Part shown: positions 1 through 7,714 of the stretch, in pieces
Position numbering within the stretch: the first letter of the stretch is position 1
Layout of the letters: each line of letters starts with the position of its first letter
Assembly (NCBI GenBank): GCA_012800625.1
Contig: JAAZIY010000007.1
Location: 1 to 15,866 of the forward strand
Length of the DNA: 15,866 bases
Source of the DNA: Lentisphaerota bacterium
Lineage (GTDB): Bacteria; Verrucomicrobiota; Lentisphaeria; Oligosphaerales; Oligosphaeraceae
Direction: 5' to 3'
Made by a program: the position numbers and the translations under genes
Notes under the pieces: generated by a model
Told to the model about the DNA's origin: nothing
Database searches by the model: none
What the model saw: only the letters and a program-made list of their open reading frames with translations

Positions 1-456
1 GAATCCCTGCAGGCTCCGGCCAACGCTGACCCAGAACATATGGCCATGCGTAGCTTCAATCAGAAAAACATAGACAGATATATAGAATGCCTGCGCAGTA
101 TGGAGCAGTTAAGCAAAATAGAGGATGACATGGAGACCCTGCGCAAGCACGCTGAAATCAGTGAACGGGCCGCTGGTGCTCCCCTTGCCGGCGATGTTAT
201 GGGCTTGCGCATAGGCGACAGCCTGATTATTACCGCTCCCTTTGAAGCGCTGGCGCAAATCAGCCTGGATGTGAAGGCCTGGTCAGCAGTGCCAAACACT
301 ATGATGGCGGCATACAGCAATGGCTATATGCACTATGGTGCCCCGGCAAGCTATTATGAACGAGGCGGATACGAGGTCTGCGAATGCCAGCTCGACGCAG
401 AATGGCAGCAAATATACGAAAACTGCGTAAAAAAAATCATCGCCAAACTGAGCTGA
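1..456 (+). CDS. Neutral/alkaline ceramidase-like protein, C-terminal part (5' end outside window)
   Basis: The frame is open from base 1, so the ATG codons at 40 and 46 are probably internal and the gene starts upstream of the window. About 151 residues are visible. The segment GLRIGDSLIITAPFEAL, then a run with AYSNGYMHYGAP and SYYERGGYEV, resembles the C-terminal part of the neutral/alkaline non-lysosomal ceramidase N-terminal domain, where a glycine-rich stretch with a conserved NGY and a Tyr/Gly-rich EGGYE-type motif follow the active-site region. Known family members hydrolyse N-acyl sphingosine, but many bacterial homologues, especially in planctomycete-like bacteria, have no assigned substrate. 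The metal ligands and the catalytic serine would lie upstream, so activity cannot be judged. The stop is TGA at 454-456. A degenerate decamer repeat starts 25 nt later. The family call rests on the C-terminal motif only. Confidence 0.6.
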   Translation, partial: ESLQAPANADPEHMAMRSFNQKNIDRYIECLRSMEQLSKIEDDMETLRKHAEISERAAGAPLAGDVMGLRIGDSLIITAPFEALAQISLDVKAWSAVPNTMMAAYSNGYMHYGAPASYYERGGYEVCECQLDAEWQQIYENCVKKIIAKLS

Positions 457-481
457 GCCGCAGTATTTTGCCGAGGAGCCG

Positions 482-515
482 CAAGACACACCAAGTCACA
501 GGAAGTCAGTCCAAG
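482..515 (+). repeat. Degenerate decamer array A1
   Basis: Three and a half imperfect 10-bp units can be read: CAAGACACAC, CAAGTCACAG, GAAGTCAGTC, then CAAG. They match the phase and consensus of the clean decamer arrays further on (units like ACACACTAAG). It lies 25 nt after the stop of the ceramidase-like gene, in the sense orientation. There is no T-run GGACAC end here, so it looks like an old, decayed copy. Confidence 0.5.
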
Positions 516-605
516 TTTTTCAAAGCTGCGGCAAGCAAGCAAAGCGACAATATATTAAGTTGCTGTGCTTCAGACTAATCTTTTATTCGCGAACCGGAGT
601 GCTCT

Positions 606-1289
606 ATGCGCCCAGGCCTCATATTTATTCTTCTGTCCTTGTTTTTGTTTGTTTCTTGTGATCGCCGTGCAGCCGACAGCAGTCCGCGCGCACTGCTCGA
701 TTGGCATAAGGCACTGCTTGAAGGCCGAAATGTGGCCGAGGCCCACTATCATCTGGCCAAAAGCCTGGACCTGGAGGATAAAAACAGCCCCCTGCTAATC
801 TGGCATCTGCAGGGCTTTCTGAACCACTGCGCTGCCGACGACGACAGGCAGGACGAGGTCAGGCTCTGGCTGCAATACCAGGAACAGAACTACTATGCCA
901 GCTTGCAGCAGCGCCTGGAACCGGCAGCGGCAAGCGATAAGGACATAAAAATCAGACTGTTGGAAGAAAGCAATCAGCAGCTCAGGCAATGGATCAGCAG
1001 GCTCAACCGCGAAAACTTCGCACTGCGCGATATGCTGCTGGAAAAAGGAAAAGCCCCGCTTGCCGTCACTGCAACTAAGACGGCTGCCAGCAATGCGCCC
1101 CCGCCGCCGGCCATGCTGCGCAGCCATCAGGTGGCAGCCGGAGATACCCTGAGCAAGATCGCACAACGCTACTACGGCAAAAGCACGCCAGCACAACTGC
1201 GCCAAATACTCATGGCAAACCCAGAGCTGGAAAAAAATCCGAACCAGCTGCGCATCGGACAGCGTATTGTCATACCAGAGCTGCCATAG
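606..1289 (+). CDS. LysM-domain lipoprotein
   Basis: The 227-residue protein has an N-terminal hydrophobic segment (residues 4-16) ending in FVSC, with Cys18 as the likely lipidated residue. The lipobox is loose (Phe at -3), so lipoprotein status is likely but not certain. Residues 25-100 are helical and could form a TPR-like pair. Residues 112-148 have the heptad pattern of a coiled coil. A Pro/Ala-rich linker (155-169) leads to a C-terminal LysM domain (about 173-225) with the typical HQVAAGDTLSKIAQRYYG start and an IGQRIVIP end. LysM domains bind N-acetylglucosamine glycans such as peptidoglycan, so the protein probably sits in the envelope and contacts the wall. The start is supported by GGAG at 596-599, six bases before ATG. 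The stop is TAG at 1287-1289. A second in-frame TAG at 1305-1307 is followed by a long open repeat frame (see findings). Confidence 0.85.
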   Translation: MRPGLIFILLSLFLFVSCDRRAADSSPRALLDWHKALLEGRNVAEAHYHLAKSLDLEDKNSPLLIWHLQGFLNHCAADDDRQDEVRLWLQYQEQNYYASLQQRLEPAAASDKDIKIRLLEESNQQLRQWISRLNRENFALRDMLLEKGKAPLAVTATKTAASNAPPPPAMLRSHQVAAGDTLSKIAQRYYGKSTPAQLRQILMANPELEKNPNQLRIGQRIVIPELP

Positions 1290-1308
1290 TGCCCTCTGCG
1301 ACCCTAGA

Positions 1309-1542
1309 CCGATCCGTCCGATTCGTCCGATTCGTCCGATTCGTCCGATTCGTCCGATGCCCCCGATTCGTCCGATTCGCCTGATTCGTCCGATTCGTCC
1401 GATTCGCCTGATTCGTCCGATTCGCCTGATTCGTCCGATTCGTCCGATTCGTCCGATTCGTCCGATTCGTCCGATGCCCCCGATTCGTCCGATTCGTCCG
1501 ATTCGTCCGATTCGTCCGATTCGTCCGATTCGTCCGATCCGC
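1309..1542. repeat. 26-unit tandem array of a 9-bp repeat (CCGATTCGT)
   Basis: Twenty-six units of 9 bp run without a phase break. Most are CCGATTCGT. Variants are CCGATGCCC at units 6 and 19 (1354 and 1471), the paired change CCGATTCGC/CTGATTCGT at units 8-9, 11-12 and 13-14, and CCGATCCG- at the first and last units (1309 and 1534). Because 9 is divisible by three, reading frames stay open through it: Pro-Ile-Arg and Asp-Ser-Ser on +, Asp-Glu-Ser, Arg-Ile-Gly and Arg-Thr-Asn on −. No ribosome site or homologous domain supports coding, so it is listed as a repeat. It starts 19 nt after the LysM lipoprotein stop codon, the same position that the unrelated decamer arrays take elsewhere. Confidence 0.97.
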
Positions 1543-1628
1543 CCTTGTTTTGAAATGCCATTCATTGGTCAGCAAAACTCGGGTTTTTTGTCAGTCAGCC
1601 TTCGCACAACAAGCAGTAGAGATTCCTT

Positions 1629-4145
1629 ATGTATACGCAACGTCATTATAAGAGCATCATCTTGGGGGCCGGATTTTACGCCTGCGGTCTGGCTATCAAT
1701 CGGGAAAACTGTCTGCTGGTGGAGCCGGAGCTTTGCATAGGCGCAGATTTTGTCTTCAGCTTCGCTGCTAATGGCTGTCCGGGAAAAAAAGACCCTGCCT
1801 GGCATCCTTTGACCAGGCGTCTTTATGACGAGTTACAGCAGCGCAAGGCGTTGAAGGAGGGGCGGCTGCACCCAGGCGCACTGCTGCCGGTTTTCAGCAA
1901 GCTGATCAACGCAGAGCAGCTCAATATCATGCTCTTTACGCAAATTTGCGCCGTGGAAAAAAACAAGCTGCTGCTGCAAAACTCAAAAGGTTGCTTTGAG
2001 CTGTTTGCTGATGAAATAATCGATGCCCGCCCTAGGGGCAAAGCCAGCCTTCATGCGGCGCTGCAGCTTGATGAACCAGTCCCCGAAGGAGCATACGGCG
2101 AATTACACTTGTGGCATGGCGCCTTGCAGGGCGAGGCCTACATCAGCCTGCCGCTGGATGAGCAGTGCAGCTGGCAGAACGCCAGACAAAAAATAAAGCT
2201 GGCATGGCAACAAAGACAGCCAGCACTGAAAAAAGCCAGGCTGCTACTCTGTGCAGCAAGATACTTCCGCTCGGAATTCAATAACCCATTCGAGGCACTG
2301 GAAGCCGGACTGCGGGGACAGAGACTGGCCGCGCCGAAAACAGCGCCGCCAAGCAACACAAGCAAAACGCACTACGACTTGATCGTGGCCGGACTGGGAA
2401 CAGCCGGCAGCTGCGCCGCTATCGCAGCAGCAAAACGCGGCCTGAGCTGTCTGGTGCTGGAACGAAATACCTATGCCGGCGGTACCCAAAGCGGAGGATT
2501 TATTCCCGGATTCTATATACAAAAACCTACAGCGCTATGCAAAAAAAATGCCGAGGAAATACAACAACGATGCCAGGATGAATACTTCGGAGCTGGTCAA
2601 ATCGAAAATAGAAAGCTCTATCTCGAAGAAAAAATGCTCGAACTCGGAGTGGAAATCCGCTATGGCGCCAACGTGACTGGCCTGCTGCTGGAAAATAAAA
2701 AAGTCAAGGGCCTGAAATGGCTGGAAAATGAACAAAGCTACCAATGCCAAGCCAATGTGGTCATTGATGCTACCGCAGAGGCGGAACTGACCAGTATGGC
2801 AGGACTGAAAAACCGCTGCGGACGCAAGAGTGACCAGCAGTTCCAGCCTTTTACATACTCAATGGCAGCCTTCGCAGGACAAAATGTTATCTGCTGGAAT
2901 TTTGACGCCGGCTGTGTGGACCAGGGAAGCCCGCCAGAGCTGAGCCAGATATTGCAAAAATGCCCGGAAATACACCTGTATGAAGACTACAGCAAATTGG
3001 ACCGCCGTATCTTGGTGCCGGCAGACCTGCTCGGAGTCAGGGAGGGAAGACACATCATCGGCCGACAAAGCGTCAGCATGGCAGACTTTAGAAGCCCCGC
3101 AGGCTTTAATGACCAACAAAGCATAGACTATGTCTACTCCAACCTGGATAGCCACGCCAAAGACTTCGCCCTGGAAAGTGAAAATTATCAGGACTGGATC
3201 ATCGCCGCTTCACTGTGGGGAGCCGAAATCGTTATCCCCGTGCCCCTGGGAGCTATACTGCCCGAGGGGATCGAAGGCCTGATCCTCGCCGGCAGACACC
3301 TGGATGTGGACCATGACCTGGGACACGCCGTGCGCATGAATGCAGGCATGGGAAGACTGGGAGAATGCGCCGGAATATTGGCCGCATTGGCAAAAAAACA
3401 TGGCCGGGAACCACATGAAATCCCCTTTGCATGGCTGCAGAATGAATCGCCAACCCAAAGCCCGGTGCCGCTAAGCCATAACGATAGCTTCAAAGTAATG
3501 ACGGAAGAAGAAATATTGGCAGGCTTGAACAGCGAGGCCCCCGGAAAAGCCATCTGGGTGGCACAGCAGCAACAATGGCATGCGATGCTCATAAATTGCC
3601 TGCAAAAACAAGGAGAGCAAAACCTGAACCTGCGCCGACATGCCGCTTTCGCACTGGCGCTGGGAGGCAATCAGGCCGCCCTGCCGGAATTACGCGAATG
3701 CCTGCGAGAAAGAGACCCCTTCCTACCTAAAACCAGCCGCAAGGAAAATCATCAGAGAGGCTATGCGGCGGCTTATCTCCTGGGAAAAATGCATGACAGC
3801 GAAGCCATACAACTCTTGGCGGAATGCTTGTTTCAGGAAGACCTGGAGCAGAAATTCCAATATCACAGCTATGCATTCTGCGCACTCATACGCATAGCCG
3901 AAGCCTGCCCGCAAAAAAGACCTGAAATCGCCGAAATATTGCGGCGGCGCGCTGAAGACCAAGCCTGGCATCTGGAAACCGCCATGCATCTCACCAATAA
4001 CACCAGGCGCTATGACTTGCTGTATCGCATACATATTGCCGCAGCCTTGAATAAATGGGGCGTCGCTAATCAAGTCTGGCAAAAAATCGATAAAAAAATA
4101 CTCGACGCCAACGACTATGGCGTAGCCCAAAAACTGGGCCTCTAG
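1629..4145 (+). CDS. FAD-dependent oxidoreductase with a degenerate N-terminal Rossmann domain and a HEAT-like tail
   Basis: The 838-residue protein has three parts. Residues 7-50 carry a short dinucleotide-binding motif (G13-A-G15-x4-G20, then LLVEP), followed by an IIDARPRG segment near the end of a partial oxidoreductase-like domain (to about 235). A second, intact Rossmann motif follows: YDLIVAGLGTAGS with the glycines at 255-260, then an acidic strand end (E278) and AGGTQSGG. The run around 553-585 (GRHLDVDHDLGHAVRMNAGMG) is typical of the C-terminal part of the FAD_oxidored (Pfam12831) family. Residues about 640-780 contain helical repeats of HEAT type. The substrate is unknown; relatives are often annotated only as FAD-dependent oxidoreductases. 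There is no clear signal peptide. The start lies after a weak purine-rich site (AGAG near 1619). The TAG stop lies inside a decayed decamer repeat. Confidence 0.85.
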   Translation: MYTQRHYKSIILGAGFYACGLAINRENCLLVEPELCIGADFVFSFAANGCPGKKDPAWHPLTRRLYDELQQRKALKEGRLHPGALLPVFSKLINAEQLNIMLFTQICAVEKNKLLLQNSKGCFELFADEIIDARPRGKASLHAALQLDEPVPEGAYGELHLWHGALQGEAYISLPLDEQCSWQNARQKIKLAWQQRQPALKKARLLLCAARYFRSEFNNPFEALEAGLRGQRLAAPKTAPPSNTSKTHYDLIVAGLGTAGSCAAIAAAKRGLSCLVLERNTYAGGTQSGGFIPGFYIQKPTALCKKNAEEIQQRCQDEYFGAGQIENRKLYLEEKMLELGVEIRYGANVTGLLLENKKVKGLKWLENEQSYQCQANVVIDATAEAELTSMAGLKNRCGRKSDQQFQPFTYSMAAFAGQNVICWNFDAGCVDQGSPPELSQILQKCPEIHLYEDYSKLDRRILVPADLLGVREGRHIIGRQSVSMADFRSPAGFNDQQSIDYVYSNLDSHAKDFALESENYQDWIIAASLWGAEIVIPVPLGAILPEGIEGLILAGRHLDVDHDLGHAVRMNAGMGRLGECAGILAALAKKHGREPHEIPFAWLQNESPTQSPVPLSHNDSFKVMTEEEILAGLNSEAPGKAIWVAQQQQWHAMLINCLQKQGEQNLNLRRHAAFALALGGNQAALPELRECLRERDPFLPKTSRKENHQRGYAAAYLLGKMHDSEAIQLLAECLFQEDLEQKFQYHSYAFCALIRIAEACPQKRPEIAEILRRRAEDQAWHLETAMHLTNNTRRYDLLYRIHIAAALNKWGVANQVWQKIDKKILDANDYGVAQKLGL

Positions 4146-4170
4146 TGCGACCTTTGCGACGCTGTGCAAC
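4141..4170 (+). repeat. Decayed decamer array overlapping the stop codon of the FAD oxidoreductase
   Basis: Three 10-base blocks, TCTAGTGCGA, CCTTTGCGAC and GCTGTGCAAC, resemble the reverse-orientation decamer (CTTAGTGTGA or CTTCGTGCGA). The TAG stop at 4143-4145 lies in the first block. A similar TAGTGC...TGCGAC string covers the TAG stop of the LysM gene at 1287. The similarity is visible but weak. Confidence 0.35.
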
Positions 4171-4221
4171 TGGGTGCGCAATCAGCTTTTTGAACCTGGT
4201 TTATTGCATTCTAGAGTTTTT

Positions 4222-4233
4222 GGCAAGCTTGCC
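4222..4233. promoter_or_regulatory. Perfect 12-bp palindrome upstream of the U32 gene
   Basis: GGCAAGCTTGCC is a perfect palindrome 50 nt before the U32 start, in the 137-nt gap after the FAD oxidoreductase gene. It could be a dimeric repressor site, or it could form only a short hairpin (GGCA/TGCC) without a T-tract. No partner regulator is visible. A 12-bp palindrome can also occur by chance in a window of this size. Confidence 0.25.
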
Positions 4234-4282
4234 GAAGGGAATTATGTTTAAGGTTTTACCGCTTATTGAGTAATGGGCTAGC

Positions 4283-6370
4283 ATGACAAGGCTGACACAA
4301 TTGGAGATCATGGCTCCTGCCGGCGGCAGGGCGGAACTGGAGGCCGGTATCGAGGCCGGCGCCGAGGCGATATATTTTGGCCTGAAACGGCTGAATGCAA
4401 GACAGGGAGCGGAGAATTTTGCTCCCGAAGAGCTGGCCGAGACCGTGGCGCTGCTGCATAAGCATGGCGTGCTGGCATACCTGACGCTGAATACCGAGCT
4501 GACTCAGCGCGAATTGGGTTTGGCGGCACGTTCGCTGCAACTGGCCGCCGAGTCCGGCGTGGATGCGGTGATAGTGCGCGACGCCGCTCTGCTGCAACTG
4601 CGCGCTTTTTTTCCCGATTTGGATTTTCATTTCAGCACACAGGCCGGGATTAGCAGCAGCGCCGGCATGCAGGCCGCCAAACGCCTGGGGCTGCAAAGAG
4701 TGGTGCTGGCCAGGGAATTGAGCCGGGAGGAGATAAGAGCAGCCGCAGCGCTGCCGGGCATAGCATGCGAGGTCTTTGTGCAGGGTGCACTTTGTTTCAG
4801 CGTCTCAGGGCGCTGCCTGCTCTCTAGCTGGGGCGGCGGTCGCAGCGGCAACCGCGGCGCCTGCAGCAGCCCGTGTCGCGTGCCCTGGCAGAGGCCAGAG
4901 GGCGAAGGCGCGCGCATCTTCTCCATGTATGATTTGAGCCTGGTGGAATGTCTGCCGGAACTGGCCGACTGCGGCGTCAAAGCCCTGAAAATAGAGGGAC
5001 GCTTAAAGTCGGCGGACTGGGTGGCCCAGGCCCTGAGGCTTTTTCAGGCCGCCAAGCGCCAGCAGCGCAGCGCCGCCGAGCTTAGAGAGGAAGCCGAACA
5101 GCTGGGCGACTACAGCGGAAGACCCCTGAGCCAGGCTTTTTTTGCCGGCAAGCTGAACGACATCAGCGGCGAGTCCGGCAGGCCGCGCCGGCGGCTGCAG
5201 GCGCAGACGGACTCTGTGCCGACAGCCTCGCGTCAGGCCAGCATCGCTTTGCGGTTCGAGGCCGACGGCGCCCTTATTTGGGATTTTAGCTGGCGCGGAC
5301 ATCGGGGCAGTGAGCGCATTGCCAGACAACGCATTGCCTCGGCCAGGCGTGCCATGAGCATAGAAGAGCTGCACGCCGAGCTGCTGCGCCAGGCGCCAGG
5401 CGGCCTGAAATGGCGCCTGCAGTGCGCGCCGGAACTACAGAGCAAGCTGCTGCCGCGGCGTTGTCTGAAAACGCTGCAGGAGAGCATGAACCGCTTTTGC
5501 CGGCTGGCCAACAAGCAGGCCGAGGGGCAGGTGCGGGTCAAATTGCCTGAGAAGCTGGAGTCCTTCCTGCTGGCTAGCCACAAGCCGCACCCGGCTAACC
5601 GACAGACCCTGGGAATGCGCCCCAGACGCCTGCGTGTGGGACGCGCAGAGCTGGAATGGCTGCGTAAACAGAGCCGGAACGCCCTGGACTATGAGCTGAT
5701 TTACGCCTGCGAACTGCTTTCAACCACAGAGGCCATGCGCTCTCAGCTTGCCGCTCTGTCCGAACTGGGACCGGCGCTCTCGGTCTTGGCTTTGCCGGCG
5801 CAGTTTTACGAGGCTCAGCTGCCGCTCTGCGAGCTTGTGCTTGATTATGCCGAACAGGCCGGCCTGGCAGTGGAGCTTAATTCCTGGGACGGCTGGCAGC
5901 TGGCCAGCGGACGCGGGCTGCCGCTGGAAGGCGGCCCGGGGCTGGCAGTGTTGAATGCCAATGCGGCCCGCTTCCTGCAAGAATGCGGCATGCGCAGCAG
6001 CAGCATATCCTGCGAGATAGACCGGGAGCAGCTCGAACAACTCTGTGCGGAGGCCAGCACGGCGCTGGCATTGACGGTTTTTGCCAGGCCGGCCCTGATG
6101 CGCAGCCGCGTGCGCCTGCCCGAGGGCTTTGCGCCGGGACAGGCCGAGTTTCTGCGCGACGCCCGTGACATAGAGCTGCTGCCCAGGCTCGAAGGCGGCA
6201 TGACCGTGCTGCGCGCCAGAAAACCATTCGACTGGCGTGCGCTGCATAATCCCCGGGTGAAAGTGACGCACCTGCTGCTGGACCTGCAAGGCAGTGACGA
6301 CCCGGATGGAGACCTGAGAAGCCCAGGCGAAAATCCCTTCCTGTTTAATTATGAGCGCGGACTGAAATAA
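4283..6370 (+). CDS. rlhA: Peptidase U32 family protein with DUF3656, probable 23S rRNA 5-hydroxycytidine synthase (RlhA-like)
   Basis: The 695-residue protein opens with the family's LEIMAPAGG strand and carries the U32 signature at 162-199: EVFVQGALC, SGRCLLS, RSGNRGACSSPCR. The four signature cysteines are C171, C178, C194 and C198, thought to hold an Fe-S cluster in the RNA-hydroxylating members. The middle part (about 316-440) fits DUF3656, the arrangement of E. coli RlhA (YdcP), which hydroxylates C2501 of 23S rRNA using prephenate-dependent chemistry. Length is close to that family (about 650). The signature His (usually FVHGALC) is Gln167 here. The start is fixed by an in-frame TAA at 4271, twelve bases upstream; the ribosome site is weak. 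Other U32 proteins (TrhP, UbiU/V) are shorter and lack DUF3656, so RlhA is the best fit. The stop TAA is followed after 8 nt by a decamer array. Confidence 0.8.
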   Translation: MTRLTQLEIMAPAGGRAELEAGIEAGAEAIYFGLKRLNARQGAENFAPEELAETVALLHKHGVLAYLTLNTELTQRELGLAARSLQLAAESGVDAVIVRDAALLQLRAFFPDLDFHFSTQAGISSSAGMQAAKRLGLQRVVLARELSREEIRAAAALPGIACEVFVQGALCFSVSGRCLLSSWGGGRSGNRGACSSPCRVPWQRPEGEGARIFSMYDLSLVECLPELADCGVKALKIEGRLKSADWVAQALRLFQAAKRQQRSAAELREEAEQLGDYSGRPLSQAFFAGKLNDISGESGRPRRRLQAQTDSVPTASRQASIALRFEADGALIWDFSWRGHRGSERIARQRIASARRAMSIEELHAELLRQAPGGLKWRLQCAPELQSKLLPRRCLKTLQESMNRFCRLANKQAEGQVRVKLPEKLESFLLASHKPHPANRQTLGMRPRRLRVGRAELEWLRKQSRNALDYELIYACELLSTTEAMRSQLAALSELGPALSVLALPAQFYEAQLPLCELVLDYAEQAGLAVELNSWDGWQLASGRGLPLEGGPGLAVLNANAARFLQECGMRSSSISCEIDREQLEQLCAEASTALALTVFARPALMRSRVRLPEGFAPGQAEFLRDARDIELLPRLEGGMTVLRARKPFDWRALHNPRVKVTHLLLDLQGSDDPDGDLRSPGENPFLFNYERGLK

Positions 6371-6372
6371 GC

Positions 6373-6475
6373 TTTTTTGGACACGAAGGGGGGGAGGACA
6401 CGAAGGGACACGAAGGGACACGAAGGGACACGAAGGGACACGAAGGGACACGAAGGCGCACGAAGACACACTAAG
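6373..6475 (+). repeat. Clean decamer array A2 with T-run GGACAC left end
   Basis: A T6 run (6373-6378) is followed by GGACACGAA, seven G, AGGACAC and then six perfect GGACACGAAG units (6396-6455), a GCGCACGAAG unit and an ACACACTAAG unit. It begins directly after the U32 stop and lies between convergent genes. The first 32 bases (6375-6406) recur almost exactly at 7715-7745. The open frame across it (Asp-Thr-Lys-Gly-like) has no start context and is not a gene. Confidence 0.95.
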
Positions 6476-6553
6476 GGGGAGCCTACCACCAGGGCACACC
6501 GTCTTGTGCTGCGCTTTCTGAGACATGGCGGCGAACCACCCCTTGCCACTGCT

Positions 6554-7648
6554 TCAGCTCTCTGTCAGCCGCCAGCGCGTGTAGAGTAGGGCGCAGTTCT
6601 TATGCTCCTTCTGCAATTTTTGATAATATATAGTTAGAATGTCGCCATTGGCCAGTTCCACCGAGGCCGGATAGCCCAAGTCGTGGTCCGGCCCGTCATC
6701 TCTGAGCACAATATCTTTTTGCCAGCTTTTGCCATAGTCATGGCTAATCATGACGCGCTGCCCGTAAGGCTCCAGCCTATAGCCATAGACACAGATGATC
6801 GCTCCGGATGAATGCAATATGGCATGCGGGGGCGAGCCTAGAACCCCGCAGGCCTTTGCCTCCGTCCAGCTAGTCCCGCCATTCAAGGAGCGGCTGAGCA
6901 ATATTTGAAATGGCTTGTGATGCCTTATAAAGCCCAGCAGGCTGCCATCGGGCAGTTGTACTGCGTGCGGTTCATGGCAGTCTTCATAATGCATGTCAGG
7001 CGGCAATGGCACTGCTCCAAGCAGTGACCAGGTTCTGCCTTCGTCCTGCGAACGGGCCGCCTGAATGGGCTGCTCGCTTGACGGCATGCGCCCGCCTGGC
7101 TGCAACTGCCAAGCCTTGCCCAGATAGAGCCAGGAACCATCAACCAGGACGATAAAACCATGCGGAGCATTCACCGGTGCCGGCCGCGGCTCCCCCCAGT
7201 AGTGACCATCTTCGCTGACTCTAATCCAGGAGCCATTGTAGCCTTCCCTGGTAGCATCAGTCCAAGCATCCAGGATTCGCTCGATAATCTGCATATCCTG
7301 GCTGTTCAGAGATTTTTTTAGACTATCTCTATACTTGTCTGTGTCCGAGCTAAACCAGGTCAGGGCCAGTCGGTTTTGTGCCAAGCTGACTATTCCAGTG
7401 TCGCGGTCATCCAGGGCAGTGTTATTTACCACCTCTGCATTGGACCAGGTCAGCCCCTCATCATGGCTGCGAAACAACACGCTTTTGCCCCAGGGACAGA
7501 CATGAGCAAAGCGCAAGCCTGAGGCCGCCACCACAATAGTGCCATCGCTCTGCCGGGCTATGCTTGGCCAGCCAAAGTAGCCGAAGCGCTCGCTGGGCAT
7601 GCTGCAAATGATTCCGTGTTGACAAATCTCCACATTCTTGTCGCTCAT
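6554..7648 (-). CDS. Sialidase-like BNR/Asp-box repeat protein
   Basis: The 364-residue protein is a probable six-bladed beta-propeller. Five Asp-box motifs (S-x-D-x-G-x-T-W type) are visible: SHDEGLTW at 61-68, SEDGHYW at 145-151, SQDEGRTW at 200-207, SLNGGTSW at 254-261 and SHDYGKSW at 302-309. This is the pattern of exo-sialidase/BNR_2 family proteins, which release or bind sugars such as sialic acid. There is no signal peptide, so it probably acts in the cytoplasm; a catalytic assignment is uncertain because the arginine triad cannot be placed with confidence. The ATG at 7648 is preferred over the in-frame GTG at 7654 because an AGGAG ribosome site (7654-7658) lies five bases upstream and overlaps that GTG. 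It is the last gene of the − strand run, and similar decamer arrays flank it on both sides. Confidence 0.8.
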   Translation of the reverse strand: MSDKNVEICQHGIICSMPSERFGYFGWPSIARQSDGTIVVAASGLRFAHVCPWGKSVLFRSHDEGLTWSNAEVVNNTALDDRDTGIVSLAQNRLALTWFSSDTDKYRDSLKKSLNSQDMQIIERILDAWTDATREGYNGSWIRVSEDGHYWGEPRPAPVNAPHGFIVLVDGSWLYLGKAWQLQPGGRMPSSEQPIQAARSQDEGRTWSLLGAVPLPPDMHYEDCHEPHAVQLPDGSLLGFIRHHKPFQILLSRSLNGGTSWTEAKACGVLGSPPHAILHSSGAIICVYGYRLEPYGQRVMISHDYGKSWQKDIVLRDDGPDHDLGYPASVELANGDILTIYYQKLQKEHKNCALLYTRWRLTES

Positions 7649-7714
7649 GATCACTCCTGGACTATGGCAAAAACAATGCCGCTTGTAGCATTACCATACT
7701 GCGAAAATAGAGGG

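Noticed and set aside
456..605. Small genes or RNA genes between the first two coding regions
   Set aside because: No ribosome site with a plausible frame and no tRNA-like fold was seen; the gap holds only the degenerate array and a TATATT at 551 without a matching -35.
1304..1561. Open frame on − encoding a Ser-Asp-Glu repeat of 85 residues
   Set aside because: It is another frame of the 9-bp array. No ribosome site precedes it, and it has almost no unique sequence outside the repeat.
795..1565. Open frame of 256 residues on − with an Arg-Ile-Gly repeat
   Set aside because: It runs through the 9-bp array and then antisense to the LysM gene, whose coding sense is well supported by its domain and start.
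1267..1740. Open frame of 157 residues on + with a Pro-Ile-Arg repeat
   Set aside because: It starts inside the LysM gene, is open only because the repeat unit is 9 bp, overlaps the start of the FAD oxidoreductase gene, and has no ribosome site or known domain.
6379..6475. CRISPR array
   Set aside because: The units are 10 bp, contiguous and without unique spacers, and no cas genes are present, despite the Cas4-like cysteine pattern of the nuclease.
5720..6526. Open frame of 268 residues on −
   Set aside because: It is antisense to the U32 gene and extends through the decamer array; no start signal or domain was seen.
6377..6589. Small + frame with a Thr-Lys-Gly-His-Glu-Gly pattern
   Set aside because: This is a translation of the decamer array and overlaps the convergent sialidase-like gene end.
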